DNA from: Lingula anatina
Lineage: Eukaryota > Brachiopoda > Lingulata > Lingulida > Lingulidae
Direction of reading: 5' to 3'
DNA: 60,958 nt
Assembly: GCF_001039355.2 (NCBI RefSeq)
Contig: NW_019776042.1
Coordinates: forward strand, 69,859 to 130,816
Shown: positions 25,421 to 36,068 of the stretch, piece by piece
Layout: every line of letters starts with the position of its first letter
Position numbering within the stretch: position 1 is the stretch's first letter
Made by a program: the position numbers and the translations under genes
Notes under the pieces: generated by a model
Databases searched by the model: none
What the model was told of the DNA's origin: nothing
What the model saw: the letters and a program-made list of their open reading frames with translations, nothing else

Positions 25421-25595
25421 GGTCGCATTTAGAACAGTGGACTAACTTGTCCGAGGGTCGAATATGGCCGACCCGCTTGAATACTTCTCCATGGGAAATC
25501 TATTCAGTGTCTATTAGCAGATTAGACGGCAAGTTTTTTAGTGGGTCGCCATATTTGACCCTCGAACTTGTTAGTCCACTGTTCTGAATGCGGCC
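25421..25595. repeat. Foldback element / long imperfect palindrome
   Basis: The left arm 25421-25474 and the reverse complement of 25543-25595 match over about 53 bases with only a few differences, around a 68-base loop. The arms contain GAACAGTGGACTAAC and the matching GTTAGTCCACTGTTC. There is no open frame. This is the structure of a foldback MITE, although a transcribed hairpin is also possible. Confidence 0.75.
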
Positions 25596-27092
25596 TATGT
25601 GTGTAGAGTAGGCCTACTCCATTCCAGTCTTTTTATTTTAATCTCAAATAAACACAGATGTCTAATAATACATATTGCATCCTTCAAAAGAGAAAGGACA
25701 AGGTTTCTTTAACGAAGTACCCTGTAACTATTATCTAATTTTTAAAAACTTCCGTGGGGATACTGCATTTACCAGTACAAGATTAAATGAGCTCATTTCT
25801 ATGAAAAAAGCTTGAATTAAATGCTCTCATGTAGCAGGCGTTTGCTCATAGAATTTAAATTAGTTCTTCCAAAGACCGTAACGGCTGTGACTTTCCTACA
25901 AAGATGTAACAAAATAGGACCAACGATGATAAGAAAATTTCAGCCACATTTTCTTCATCGACCTTTAAATAAATCAGATTCGTAATAAGATCCGAAAATA
26001 TCAACCCCTTCTTGGTGAATTTGAAAAGAAATAAATTTGCATTGTATAGCTTTTCAATTCCTTGGCACGTGCCCCTGTGCTAATTTAATTTGGTGTAGAT
26101 TCATGAGATGCGAGACGGTGTGTGTCAAAAATATGTCGCCCTCGGTGACCGTGTATAGGTATACTCTAAGAACCCAGCTCAGAGGTCACGGATCATATAT
26201 ACAAACAACTACCGAATGATTACAAAGATTTCATGCCCCGGGAAGGGAAACGGGCAGACTTGCCTGCAAACAAAGTACAGGGGTGTTTTCAGACAATACA
26301 TCTTACAACGGATCTTCCAACTGGAGTAGGAAGGCAATTAAAATACCGAAGAAAGCGTTTGTTATGTAGATCTGAAACGAATAATACATTTCCCCCGCTG
26401 TTTACATAGGACATTGTGAACCTGCCTTTCATTCAGCGAGCAAAGTTGTGTATGAATGAAAAAGCACTGTGTGAGTAAGATTAAGATTAATAATACAATC
26501 ATATTTATAGGATTGGTCCCCAACGAACGTAGACTGTGCTGTACGTGTGTACAACATAACGCAAATTGTTGGCAGTTTCTCGGAATTTCACCTTATGAGA
26601 GATAAAATACGGTAGTCTATCAAATTGGCGGCATTATAACGGCTTAACGTGAAACGGAGGTGTTTGCCAGTTGAGATTGCTGTTTATGATACTCAACTCA
26701 CCCGAAAACACGCTGAGAACAACAAAGAAGGCAAGTTACATATTCGAATTCGGAAAAATTAAACATTCTCGTTTTCAGAACTAGTTTTGAACTTTTTTTT
26801 CTTCGTACAGAGTTATATATAAATATGAAGCTTAACAACATTACTTTGGACATATCAGTACTATTCTTATGTGTTATAATTTGATATAACTGATCAGAAC
26901 TTTTAATTTTTATTTTCACTTGACTGAATTCAAAATCTGCTGACCAGGAGTAGGCTACGTTACGCATACGTTGTATCAGAGGGAAAAAACAATATGTTAA
27001 TATGTGCTATCTTTGAGGACACATCTTCAGCAATTACCAATTCTGTACATTTCTTTAGTGAATATATGATACAATTTATGTCATTGTAGCTT

Positions 27093-27115
27093 GAGAGAGA
27101 GAGAGAGAGAGAGAG
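27093..27115. repeat. (GA)n microsatellite
   Basis: An uninterrupted GA run of about 23 bases. Confidence 0.9.
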
Positions 27116-28378
27116 CGCTTGAGCTTTAGCATACAAACACACCTCTCGTCTTTTACTCGGGTTAATCTGTTGGTCTATACACACAGTAAAATAACGCCCA
27201 AGTGTACACTGAAATGTTGAGTGCACGTTGATCTTACACACACAAAATGAATTCGGATACAGTCTTAAAATTTCTAAATTCAATACCGTATAAAAGACTT
27301 GTGGCATTCACCGTCTGCCGATCATAAATTATACGGTAAATCAGGCCCCTCTGGAAGTCATTTCGTTAGGTCTGTACTGGAGGGAAGTTTTAAACATGTT
27401 CATCATATTTTTCCTAACAGTGTCCTATTAGGTATAATTACCACAAAAGGGAATATGTGTGGTTGTAGCAGTTATTCTTTTCTATGGCCAAATTATATCG
27501 GGCAGTTTGCTACTTATGTGTTTACAAACAAATGGTCAATATTTAGATCAGAAGGCATACTTTGTAATCACCACGAGTTCCAACCACCACAAAAGATTAT
27601 CAAAATACGTTGACAACCACGGTCATTTTTACGCTGAATAAAGACCATCCTCATAGAGGCAATATGAAATAGCCGTACTCTGGTAAACTGTTGTATAACA
27701 GGGTCTTCAGATACCTACTACAGGTAACGGCTGATGTAACAGCAAGACTTATTGCTAATTTGAAATCGCAGTTCTTTGCTTAGTCCTGAGAGTTATTTTG
27801 TGTTGTTTGTGGTGCAGAGCATATCAATTTCATGCGCGTTATAGCTCGTAAGCTTTCGCCTTGGCACAGAGAAACAGTACATATTAAGTGTAATGTTAGA
27901 GTAAAACCAGCACCGATTTTTTGTTTAACTATAAAACATCCCAAACAAATATACAAACTCTTCGGGTGACATCCACCAGGGAGGTAACGGTGCATGTCAA
28001 TTTTAGTCACAAGTGCGTTAAGAAAGGTGTCATAAAAATACGTAATCAAAGTGTGTGTTGTTTAAATAATACTCACCGGCTCGACAAATGACATAATGTA
28101 AACTAACCAGAATAATGTTGTATTGGGCAAATATATTAACGGTATCTTGATTTCTTAAAATAAAAGGCTACCCTGTCTGCCAGGACAAAAGGAGGTGTGT
28201 GAGGGGCGAGAGGGAGATCCTGAATGCTGATCCCCAGATAAAATTATTCCCCAAAAAGGTGACGAGGTATATAGCCACAGAATGTTACGTTGTCTGACTC
28301 CCCAAAATATAGTGGCTGTTCCATACAGGAACTGTATGAAATCATATTTTCATGTCCTTTTGTTTCCTTTTCAGCAAA

Positions 28379-29620
28379 ATGATTTCGGAGAGCATCAAGG
28401 TGATGAGAAAGGTGCTGCAAGGTCTTCGAGCAGACGAAGACTTTTACAACCGCCTCAGTCACCGATGGACGGTTTTGATTCTGGTGGTCTTTTCTTTGTT
28501 TGTCAACATGAAGCAGTACGCAGGGTCCCCCATCATATGCTGGGTTCCGGATAAATTTACCAGCGCATGGAAAAAATACACGAATCAGATGTGCTTCATA
28601 GAACCCATGTACTTCATTCCATTTCAAGAGAGGATACCAGATCCTGAATTACCAACACCACATTTTACATATTACATTTGGATTCCCCTCGTGCTTCTCG
28701 TACAAGCGGCCATGTTTTATGCTCCTCGCGTCGTCTGGCGTTTGATGTGTGGTTCGGCTGGAATAAATATCAGGAGCATAATACTATTATTAGAAAAAGA
28801 AACTATGAACAATGAAAAAAGAAAAAATAATGTTGATCTCGTCTGCAAATACATTGAACGTTTTCTTGGTCGATGTAGAAAGTACAAAATTGACTGTAAA
28901 GGGTATGTGAGACGCATACTTATTGGCTACTGGTGCTTTTGTGTCGGACGCGCCAAGGGCAATTATCTCTTCTTCTTGTTCCTCTGGTGCAAGGTGCTCT
29001 ACGTTTTAAATATAATAGGACAGATGTTTTTACTGAACTGGTTTCTAAGCACCGACTTCCATTCCTATGGCACTGAGATAATAGCAGACTTCATGCAATG
29101 GCGGGACTGGACTGAAACTTCACGATTCCCCAGGGTTATTCTTTGTAACCTGAAGATCCGCGTCTTGGGTGGAAACATCCATCGTCATACAGTCCAGTGT
29201 GCGCTGCCTGTGAACTATTTCAACGAAAGAATCTATTTGTTTATTTGGTTTTGGTTTCTGTTGTTGACCATTGCCACAATCATGGGGTTTTTCATATGGG
29301 TCAGTTTAGCATTTCAGAGGGAAAGGCAATATTTCGTCAGGAATTGCCTTAAAATAAAGGGACTTCTTAAACCGGGCAGTAAACCGGACAAAAATGATCT
29401 CAACGAGTTTGTCAGAGACTTCCTAAGACTGGACGGAGCGTTCATTTTAAAACTCATGGCCAGAAACACAAATGACATCGTTGTGGCAGATATTGTTTGC
29501 AAACTTTTTAAGCGATTCCAAACGAAAAAATACAAAAACAACAATGGTGATATTACAGACCCTACCAACACCACTGTAAATGGAGGCATACGAAATGGAG
29601 GACATCTGAAAGAAGTCTAG
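28379..29620 (+). CDS. Innexin (gap-junction channel protein), fourth ORF of the cluster
   Basis: A 413-aa innexin with one coding exon. I start it at 28379 because the acceptor TTTTCAG ends at 28374 and CAAAATG follows, exactly as in the third innexin. An in-frame ATG at 28352 lies inside the intron's polypyrimidine tract and would add nine residues that no relative has. It has four membrane segments, YYIWIP at the start of TM2, a cysteine pair in loop 1 (IICWVP ... QMCFIEP) and a pair in loop 2 (ILCNLK ... VQCALPVN). It is very similar to the third innexin through the channel core; the tails differ (NNNGDITDPTN here). AATAAA lies at 29997-30002. Confidence 0.96.
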   Translation: MISESIKVMRKVLQGLRADEDFYNRLSHRWTVLILVVFSLFVNMKQYAGSPIICWVPDKFTSAWKKYTNQMCFIEPMYFIPFQERIPDPELPTPHFTYYIWIPLVLLVQAAMFYAPRVVWRLMCGSAGINIRSIILLLEKETMNNEKRKNNVDLVCKYIERFLGRCRKYKIDCKGYVRRILIGYWCFCVGRAKGNYLFFLFLWCKVLYVLNIIGQMFLLNWFLSTDFHSYGTEIIADFMQWRDWTETSRFPRVILCNLKIRVLGGNIHRHTVQCALPVNYFNERIYLFIWFWFLLLTIATIMGFFIWVSLAFQRERQYFVRNCLKIKGLLKPGSKPDKNDLNEFVRDFLRLDGAFILKLMARNTNDIVVADIVCKLFKRFQTKKYKNNNGDITDPTNTTVNGGIRNGGHLKEV

Positions 29621-30569
29621 TGATAGCATAAACATACGTTAAAAAGAGACAACAGGAACTCGTTTAATACTTAATTAATTTGTATACAATTTCCACTTTA
29701 TTTCTGGTTTAAAATGCACCGAGTGTTCACTGTGTGGATGATTTTTAATATTAGGGTAATGTTACTTAACGGCTGTAAATTCACCTTTCCACTGAGTGAA
29801 AACATTTGATAATTTCACAGTTTGGTCACAGTTTGATGTTAGAGTTTACTTTAGAGTCTACAGACTTCACAGCACTGATTCAGTTCAGGTGAAATCAAGA
29901 TAATTGTGAAACCCGGTTCATTTCATAAATAACGAATCTTTCAGGTCACTTAAGAAAAGACAAGTAGGCCTAATTGCTCAAATAACATCAATGCATAATA
30001 AATACATGTAAATGAAGGGACAATAAGAAGATTAATAAAAAAAAAGTGTCTTGGTTATATTTTTATTCACTTTAGCTAATAAGACGCCGTATTGCATTGT
30101 ATATGAAGAAGGAAAACAAAATATCGTGATTTTAGACAACTATGATAACGCTAAAAAATCCAAAATAATAGTAAAACAAGTTTTACATATTATTTTAAAC
30201 CCAGGTAAAATCTTAATAATTGCTCGCACCGTAGATCTAGGGGCCTATAAAAAATCGACCCTAGCTTCTTTTTTTCCGTGAAACACCATAGATTAAACAA
30301 ACTAAAACAATACTTTATTTTGTCTATCCAGCCTGTTTTGAAATTTGGTAATCCGTCTTCAGAATATAGTGCGTGAGAAAGTGAGAGGCGAATTCTGCTG
30401 TATTACAAAGGGAATCTTGAGTTTAGATTCAAAGCAGTGCATCTTCGGACTTATGAATCTTACACTTTATCTTAAAATTATCAAACCCATAAACAGTACC
30501 AACAGTAGCTCAAAAGCACAAAGGAAAATAGTATTGGGGAACTGCATCTACCTCCAGCAAACATCAATC
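29621..30569. other. Intergenic region between innexin 4 and CHAC2
   Basis: AT-rich, with the 3' UTR of the innexin and a poly(A) signal at 29997. No gene recognised. Short open frames at 30051-30281 and 30345-30608 have no motifs. Confidence 0.5.
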
Positions 30570-30600
30570 TATTATTGGTTGTGCGCGTGCGCTAGTATCA
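30570..30600 (+). promoter_or_regulatory. Candidate CHAC2 core promoter: inverted CCAAT box and NRF-1-like site
   Basis: ATTGGTT (CCAAT on the other strand) is followed at once by TGCGCGTGCGC about 55 bases before the CHAC2 ATG. The latter matches the palindromic NRF-1 consensus (YGCGCAYGCGCR, reverse complement) at 11 of 12 positions. The spacing is compact and there is no TATA box, which suits a housekeeping gene. Inferred from sequence only. Confidence 0.45.
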
Positions 30601-30643
30601 AAACGTAAACATCCGGTGTGGCGCGACAGGGCAGTTGACAAAT

Positions 30644-32352
30644 ATGTGGATCTTCGGGTATGGTTCACTGATATGGAAAGTTGATTTTCCTTATGAGCAA
30701 AAAGTGATTGGGTACATTAAAGGTTTTCGCAGACGATTTTGGCAAGCCAGTGAAGATCATCGAGGCGTGCCAGGAAATGTAAGATTTGTGTCAAGGTGAT
30801 CAACCCATAACGTATGGACATAAAACAGTACCTGAACCTGTACGGTTGTCTCTAATTTTCTGCCTTACATTGTTGTGTTCGTGTCATGTACCTACCACAG
30901 GTAGTATGTAAGGCCGAAAAGTGAGGCAAATGTTAATGAAGCACTGAAGGTGAAAAGAACCAGTCATTCCATCGTCTCCACTGAAATTCTGTTTTTAAAC
31001 AGTTTGGCTAAAAACCAGCAAATCCAGAGACTATATACCCTTTAAATTAAAGAGGAGGGCTTCATATCATGGAAGGGGGGGGAATCAAGATAGTTAATCA
31101 TGGTTACTATGTGTGATAAGGAATCAAGCTATTTATATTATGTACAGTTATAGAGTGCCTCACATAGTGTCTATATATATTTCTTGATGTTAATGCCAAC
31201 ATGTTGTTAAAATGTTAAAATAACTCTGAATGCATCTTGACATTCATCTGGATCAGATCTCCTTTTAGACATTTAGATCTCTTCTTTTTGCAATTTGTCT
31301 AAATACAGTATAACAGAAATATTGTTGTCTTAATTATAGCCTGGCCGAGTGGTTGTATTGGTGAAGTCAGAGGATCGTGAGGTAATTTTACTAGCACCAC
31401 TTATTTAACTTTGTAAGCTTTATTTTGCCATAACTTATGCGCATGTTAACAGTGAAAGATTGTTTGTAAAAAGGTTTTCAAGTCATGGGAAAGAGAGCCC
31501 TAACGTCAGAACTGTATGTCTTTGAGGCTACAGCAAAATCAAAATTACACTTTACAACTTATTTTAAGAAAATTTGCACCCTTTAACTCCCACTGTTATT
31601 TTGATGTTAATTGCAAAATTTGCAAGGAAAACATTACAATGTTGCATATGATTAAAACTTTATTGATATTAAAACTCACAATCTGAAAATATCTTAAATA
31701 CTGAAAGATCATTTAGTCAGTTAACTGCCACAAACTCAGTATCCTGGTTAAATATATAGTCTACTCCATACATAAGTTAGTAATGTATGTAAGTAGTAGG
31801 CAATTTACAGGCCCCAATGGACCATTTATGAATGAGTGTACTAGTTGATATATATTATATGCATAAGTCAATATTAAACTATAATAATATTAATAAACTA
31901 CTAGTACTACTCCTACTACTACTACTCATATGAACACTACTCATCATCTGTATATAACAATATCTTCTTTTATTTCATTACTGAAGGAAAAAGTATGGGG
32001 GGTTGCATACAGGATACATGCTGATAACATAGATCCAGTGAGAAAGCACCTGGACTTCAGGGAGAAAGGAGGTTATACAGCCACACCAGTGGTGTTCCAT
32101 CCTCTAGAGCCCACTATGGAGCCAAAGGAACTATTAGTATTCATGGGTGAAGCAGATAACCCTTTCTACATCGGTCCAGAACCTATTAGTGAGACTGCAA
32201 AAATTATATCAGTAAGCGAAGGACCAAGTGGAAAAAACACAGAATATTTGTTTGAACTAGCTAAGGCATTTAGAAAAATAATGGCTGGAATAGAGGATTC
32301 ATACTTGTTCGAACTCGAAAAAGAAGTACAGAGATTATGTAATGATCATTAA
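30644..32352 (+). CDS. CHAC2: Glutathione-specific gamma-glutamylcyclotransferase (ChaC family), three exons
   Basis: ChaC enzymes cleave cytosolic glutathione to 5-oxoproline and Cys-Gly. Exons 30644-30778, 31340-31381 and 31987-32352 join at GT/AG sites in frame to give 180 aa, close to vertebrate CHAC2 (about 184). The N-terminal [15 protein letters not shown] holds the family's YGSL substrate-binding loop (residues 6-9). [15 protein letters not shown] follows, then VWGVAYR and DFREKGGY, whose Glu is the presumed catalytic acid. [14 protein letters not shown] near the end is another conserved block. There is no N-terminal extension of the CHAC1 type, so I favour CHAC2. Poly(A) signals AATAAA lie at about 32594 and 32614. 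All motifs are intact. Confidence 0.95.
31905..31927. repeat. (TAC)n trinucleotide repeat in CHAC2 intron 2
   Basis: A short run of TAC/CTA units with one interruption. Confidence 0.75.
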
Positions 32353-33662
32353 TGACAAATGTTTCATAGCACTACATAGAAACTAATGAAATAATATACA
32401 GAGGCACCCCTCCTCCACGAGTTAAATTTTTTTAAAAATTATTAAAATAGTTCCCTGAGTTTGTGCACATTTTAGTATGTCTGTACATTCAACAAAAGAA
32501 GACCACAGTACTCACTATGTTATGGTAAAGTAGTATATAATAGGTCCCATATTAGACAATAGGTTTCTGAAGTTATATAGATCTGAACATAAAAATAAAG
32601 TAAACAAACTGCAAAATAAAGTATTCTATCTTATCTTGAAAGTCACACAACTAGCCAGTCTAGACAGATTTTGTCTTTGACAATTGTAACTTGGGTGTTT
32701 ATTACCATGTACATCTTTAACAGTAAATGTGATGAATAAATGACATGAAACAGCATTTTGATATTTTTTATTTTTATTCAATTTATAGTATATAAATACA
32801 CACAAACACACATTTGAAGTCCAAATGAAGCTAAATTAATGATTAAACATGATGAATAAATGATGGACATTTATTAAATACCTTATACAATGTAAAATAA
32901 AGAAATGTAATTGAATTACCATATACGCTGGATTATTATTTATAGACTACCTCTGCTATAACAATTATTAATAATAATTAATGTGACTTATGTAAGTCAT
33001 AGTTTATTTTTGAAAGCCATGAACTATAGCCTGAGAAGTTGAAAATGGATGTGGAGGCATATAGAGTAACACAGTATAACAGTTTTGACATTCATCAATG
33101 ATAATAATCCATGCATTAATATAACTTATGGTATCCTACTCTGAAAAAACTAGTGGCATAAATACCGACAAATTTCTCTGGACCACTGATAGCATTCAAT
33201 AAAGATGGTGTCATTGAAAAGACTAGAATAAAAATTATTCAACTATGAAGTTGTGGCTATCATAAAATCCAGTTGCTGTCTGTGTAGAAGACTTTCTCTA
33301 ATCAAAAGTGAATAGCACATCTTAGAATATATTGCACCATGCTAAATTCTACCTCACACGTCAGTCACTCAGGAGTAACATGAGATGGGGGAAGCCCAGC
33401 TGCTAGTCAATTGTGATCCTAGTTGTGATATCAGTAGGACGCATTTTCTCACCTCTGGTCTTTGAGTCAATTGCTTTCTTATTTATCTAGGTTTTTTATA
33501 TTGGGTTACTGTTCTCTTGCAATTTTTAGTATCCCGTCTATTGTGACTTTTGGAGATTCTTTATTTAACTATATGTGGACTGTACACAACGTGTAAAAGG
33601 AGGAATCAGGAAAAAAACACTACACTACACTAGAAGAGGAGAAAAATTCTTCAGAAACTGGG
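32353..33662. other. 3' UTR of CHAC2 and gene-free spacer
   Basis: Holds the CHAC2 poly(A) signals and AT-rich sequence. No exon recognised. It marks the boundary between the conserved gene block and the transposon-rich right half. Confidence 0.5.
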
Positions 33663-34109
33663 ATGAATGAATATATGAGCAATATAGACGCAAACTTTAC
33701 TAAAATGGCCAGTGCCATGGCCAGAATGAGTGAGGCATGGATGGTGATGAGCAAGGCTCACTCCAGTGGGGTACACTGTGTGGCTCCTCAGACTGCCCAC
33801 TCTGAAAGTAAGAGTCATGATGCAGTGTCGTCAGACTCTGATGAGGAGGGTGTGGTTAAGGCCCTTAAGACTGCCCACACTGGTAGTAACAGTAAGTAGC
33901 AGAGTCATGACATATTATCGTCAGACTCGGATGAGGATGACTGTGATGCAGAGGACTTGTTTGAAAAAGTTAGCAAAATAAGAGTCTAATGAAGAGGTAG
34001 ACACTTCTTTAGATATCATTGATGAAGATCCCGATGACGATGAGGCTTTGGGTCCTGAAATCAGGAAAAAATTAGATATTTCAGATATCAGAAGTAAGGA
34101 GAGTGATTA
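33663..34109 (+). mobile_element. Retroelement gag-like N-terminal fragment (degenerate)
   Basis: The frame at 33663 encodes a helical Met-rich start (MSNIDANFTKMASAMARMSEA) followed by acidic Ser/Asp blocks; SSDSDEEG and SSDSDEDD repeat the same pattern. A stop at 33897-33899 and a frame change near 33975 interrupt it. The continuing frame is again acidic (EEVDTSLDIIDEDPDDDEALGP). Acidic N-terminal regions of this kind precede gag cores in DIRS-like elements, and other DIRS-like gag pieces lie downstream. Assignment is tentative. Confidence 0.4.
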
Positions 34110-34329
34110 AGATGATAAAGAACAGCTGTCAAGTTTACAAAGCGCTTGCCAAGATTCAGCAGACAGACTCATTGATATATGGCATTGATAAAAGCTACGG
34201 AAACGGTGAATTTCATTCACAATTTGACAAGATCTTTGACTGCCTAAATGGCCATAGTCTGTGAAATGAGAGACAAAATATGGCCCCACACATAGAAGTC
34301 TATGACCTCAAGATACCACTGGCTTGAAA

Positions 34330-34722
34330 ATGTATTTTAGGGGGACTGAAAGAGTTGGAAAAATGAAATGAGAAACAAACCAGGCAATTTCTCTAGGTCA
34401 ACAGGGCATTCTACTTTATCATACCCAATTGAATACAACAAGTTTATGGGAGGTATTGACCTCCTCAACATGTGTACCAATCTGTACTGTTACCCCTATC
34501 CCTGTAAAAGATGGTACATGTACATTTTCACAAATTCCCTTACAATGGCCCCTTGTCAATGCATCGTTTCTTTACAGAAGGTTGCATGTAGAAGAATTGG
34601 GCCTGGCAAACAATTCAGTTATGCCTCTTCAAAAGTTTCAATCACAGGTTGCAAACAGCTTGACCTCTGTAGGTGTTGGTAAAAAAAGAAAACGAGGAAG
34701 ACACTCTATAAATCTTAATTGA
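34330..34722 (+). mobile_element. piggyBac-like transposase C-terminal fragment (pseudogene)
   Basis: EYNKFMGGIDLLNM matches the piggyBac hallmark (YN.HMGGVDL.D). It is followed by KRWYMYIFTNSL (equivalent to KRWYWRIF) and, after a frame change near 34530-34550, by LVNASFLYRRLHVEELG and MPLQKFQSQVANSL, which match the family's VNAWLLYR and the following Phe-containing helix. A basic KKRKRGR ends it. Upstream catalytic Asp regions and terminal repeats were not found, so it is a truncated remnant. Confidence 0.75.
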
Positions 34723-34889
34723 AATCTCACGAAGGAGAGAACCGTTTCCACGTCATATCTTCTAGTAGATTAATGTCCTGAGTTTCACTGGTGTTGATAC
34801 ACTAAAACAAACAGTACATCAGGCCATGGCCAAGATTTTGGGCAATGAGTTGGACACAAAATTCAACTGGCTGGGGAAGGTGGATAAGA
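34712..34889 (+). pseudogene. DUF4806-like C-terminal fragment, copy 1
   Basis: About 180 bases closely repeated at 36945-37125. The reading ILGNELDTKFNWLGKVDKK resembles the end of the DUF4806 domain, which is common in uncharacterised invertebrate proteins and in some retroelements; this is recalled similarity. It breaks off at a 13-base sequence (AAGGTGGATAAGA) that recurs at 35822, where the same repeat resumes. Confidence 0.45.
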
Positions 34890-35821
34890 AGAAGACCCTG
34901 CTTTGAAGAGCAAGGCGAACTGCTTGCACAACTGCCACAGAAACAGCAGTATGCTGGCGTTGCCCCGGAAGTACAGAAAGATGAATTTGACCATTTATGA
35001 TAACGTTTGTTTGGGTGCAAAGCTGAGGGTTATGGAAGTATTTTATTCACACGTACTTGAATGAAGTCAAAAGTAAAAGATATGTTGGCATTCATTAGGT
35101 GTGTGTGAAAGTTATCTTCCAGAGTTTCTCAATGGAAAGTAAAAGAGATAAACATAAAAAAATGTTATTTTGGCTAGCAATTTGTAATAAATATCAGATT
35201 GAAATTGAATAAAGCAACCTTTTTGATTTTGGAACTGAGACAGCAGTTCTGTTGTTACTGACACCGGCATCTCTCGCTGATAATTTGGTGGAGTGACCAA
35301 CCTTTTAATTGTAACTGTTAAAAGGAAAGATCCCGTAAAAAATGAAAAAATTTACACCAAGAGAAACAAGAAGTTTTACAGCTGCAAACAGAAAAACTGA
35401 AAGAGACAACTTAAAAGACAAACTAAGATCAATCAGTGGGGATGTTGGTGAGTCAGTATAATATAAGTCCACAGCTGACATGGGCCACAGCAACTTCAAT
35501 GACAGAAACTTTGCCGTCGCCAACCTACACAAGTATACTGCAGCCAACCTAACATTCCTACCGCCATGAATCCAAGCAGACAACAAATGCCTATGAATCC
35601 TAACACTTAAGCAGTCACCAGTGCCTTCCCTTAGTCAGGACACCACCATATTGTCCAGTAAGCTTCAAAATCAAGGACAACAAGGACACAAGGTCACCAA
35701 GTTCCGGATTTTTCCTCAATGCATGACAAAGACAGGAAAAGATTCAAGTTGTGCCCAAGGGCTTACTCTTTTTACACATTTGTCAAGTGAATCAAGTGCA
35801 ATGCCCACCTTTGTCTAACAA
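34890..35821. mobile_element. Insertion of about 0.93 kb inside DUF4806-like copy 1, flanked by 13-bp direct repeats
   Basis: Copy 2 of the host repeat (36945 onward) is continuous at the equivalent point, whereas copy 1 is split here. AAGGTGGATAAGA occurs at 34877-34889 and 35822-35834, consistent with a target-site duplication. The insert has no intact ORF. Its right part is rich in Gln, Thr and Pro codons in a broken frame, possibly a gag fragment. The element family is unknown. Confidence 0.5.
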
Positions 35822-36068
35822 AGGTGGATAAGAGGGCTTTGACCTTAATGGCATCAGAATTAACAGGAACATATATTTCCTATCATGTATGAATTGACAG
35901 GAACATATATTTGCTATCAATATACCCTTTTGGCTTGCAGAGTTTCAAATTAAGTTACTGACTTCCCTGGAACAAATCAAAGAACAAGTAAAGACCAACC
36001 CAAAACTGCTGCAGACCCTTTTAACCCAGAAGCATCTTGATGAAGAAAAGGACAATTATGAAGATGGT
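35822..36068 (+). pseudogene. DUF4806-like gene fragment, copy 1 continued, fused to a gag segment
   Basis: Continues the sequence interrupted at 34889. An acceptor-like TTGGCTTGCAG ends at 35940 and opens a frame FQIKLLTSLEQIKEQV, then LLQTLLTQKHLDEEKDNYED. The same exon recurs at 37297-37500. At about 36068 the two copies part: copy 2 goes on with a DUF4806-type linker, while this one runs into a Gly/His/Arg then Pro-rich frame leading to gag. Confidence 0.45.

Larger units (their letters stand above)
23876..28378. other. Intergenic region between third and fourth innexins
   Basis: No coding gene recognised. It holds the likely 3' UTR of the upstream innexin with AATAAA at 24534, a hAT-like MITE (24607-24847), a foldback element (25421-25595) and a GA microsatellite (27093-27115). 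Several 60-115 codon open frames here lack motifs; one on the reverse strand near 27100 owes its Ser-Leu run to the GA repeat. Confidence 0.55.

Noticed and set aside
26960-27307. 115-codon reverse frame with a Ser-Leu repeat
   Set aside because: The repeat comes from the GA microsatellite at 27093-27115; no other support.
28352-28378. Upstream in-frame ATG for innexin 4
   Set aside because: Lies within the polypyrimidine tract of the intron; the acceptor ends at 28374, so those codons are removed by splicing.
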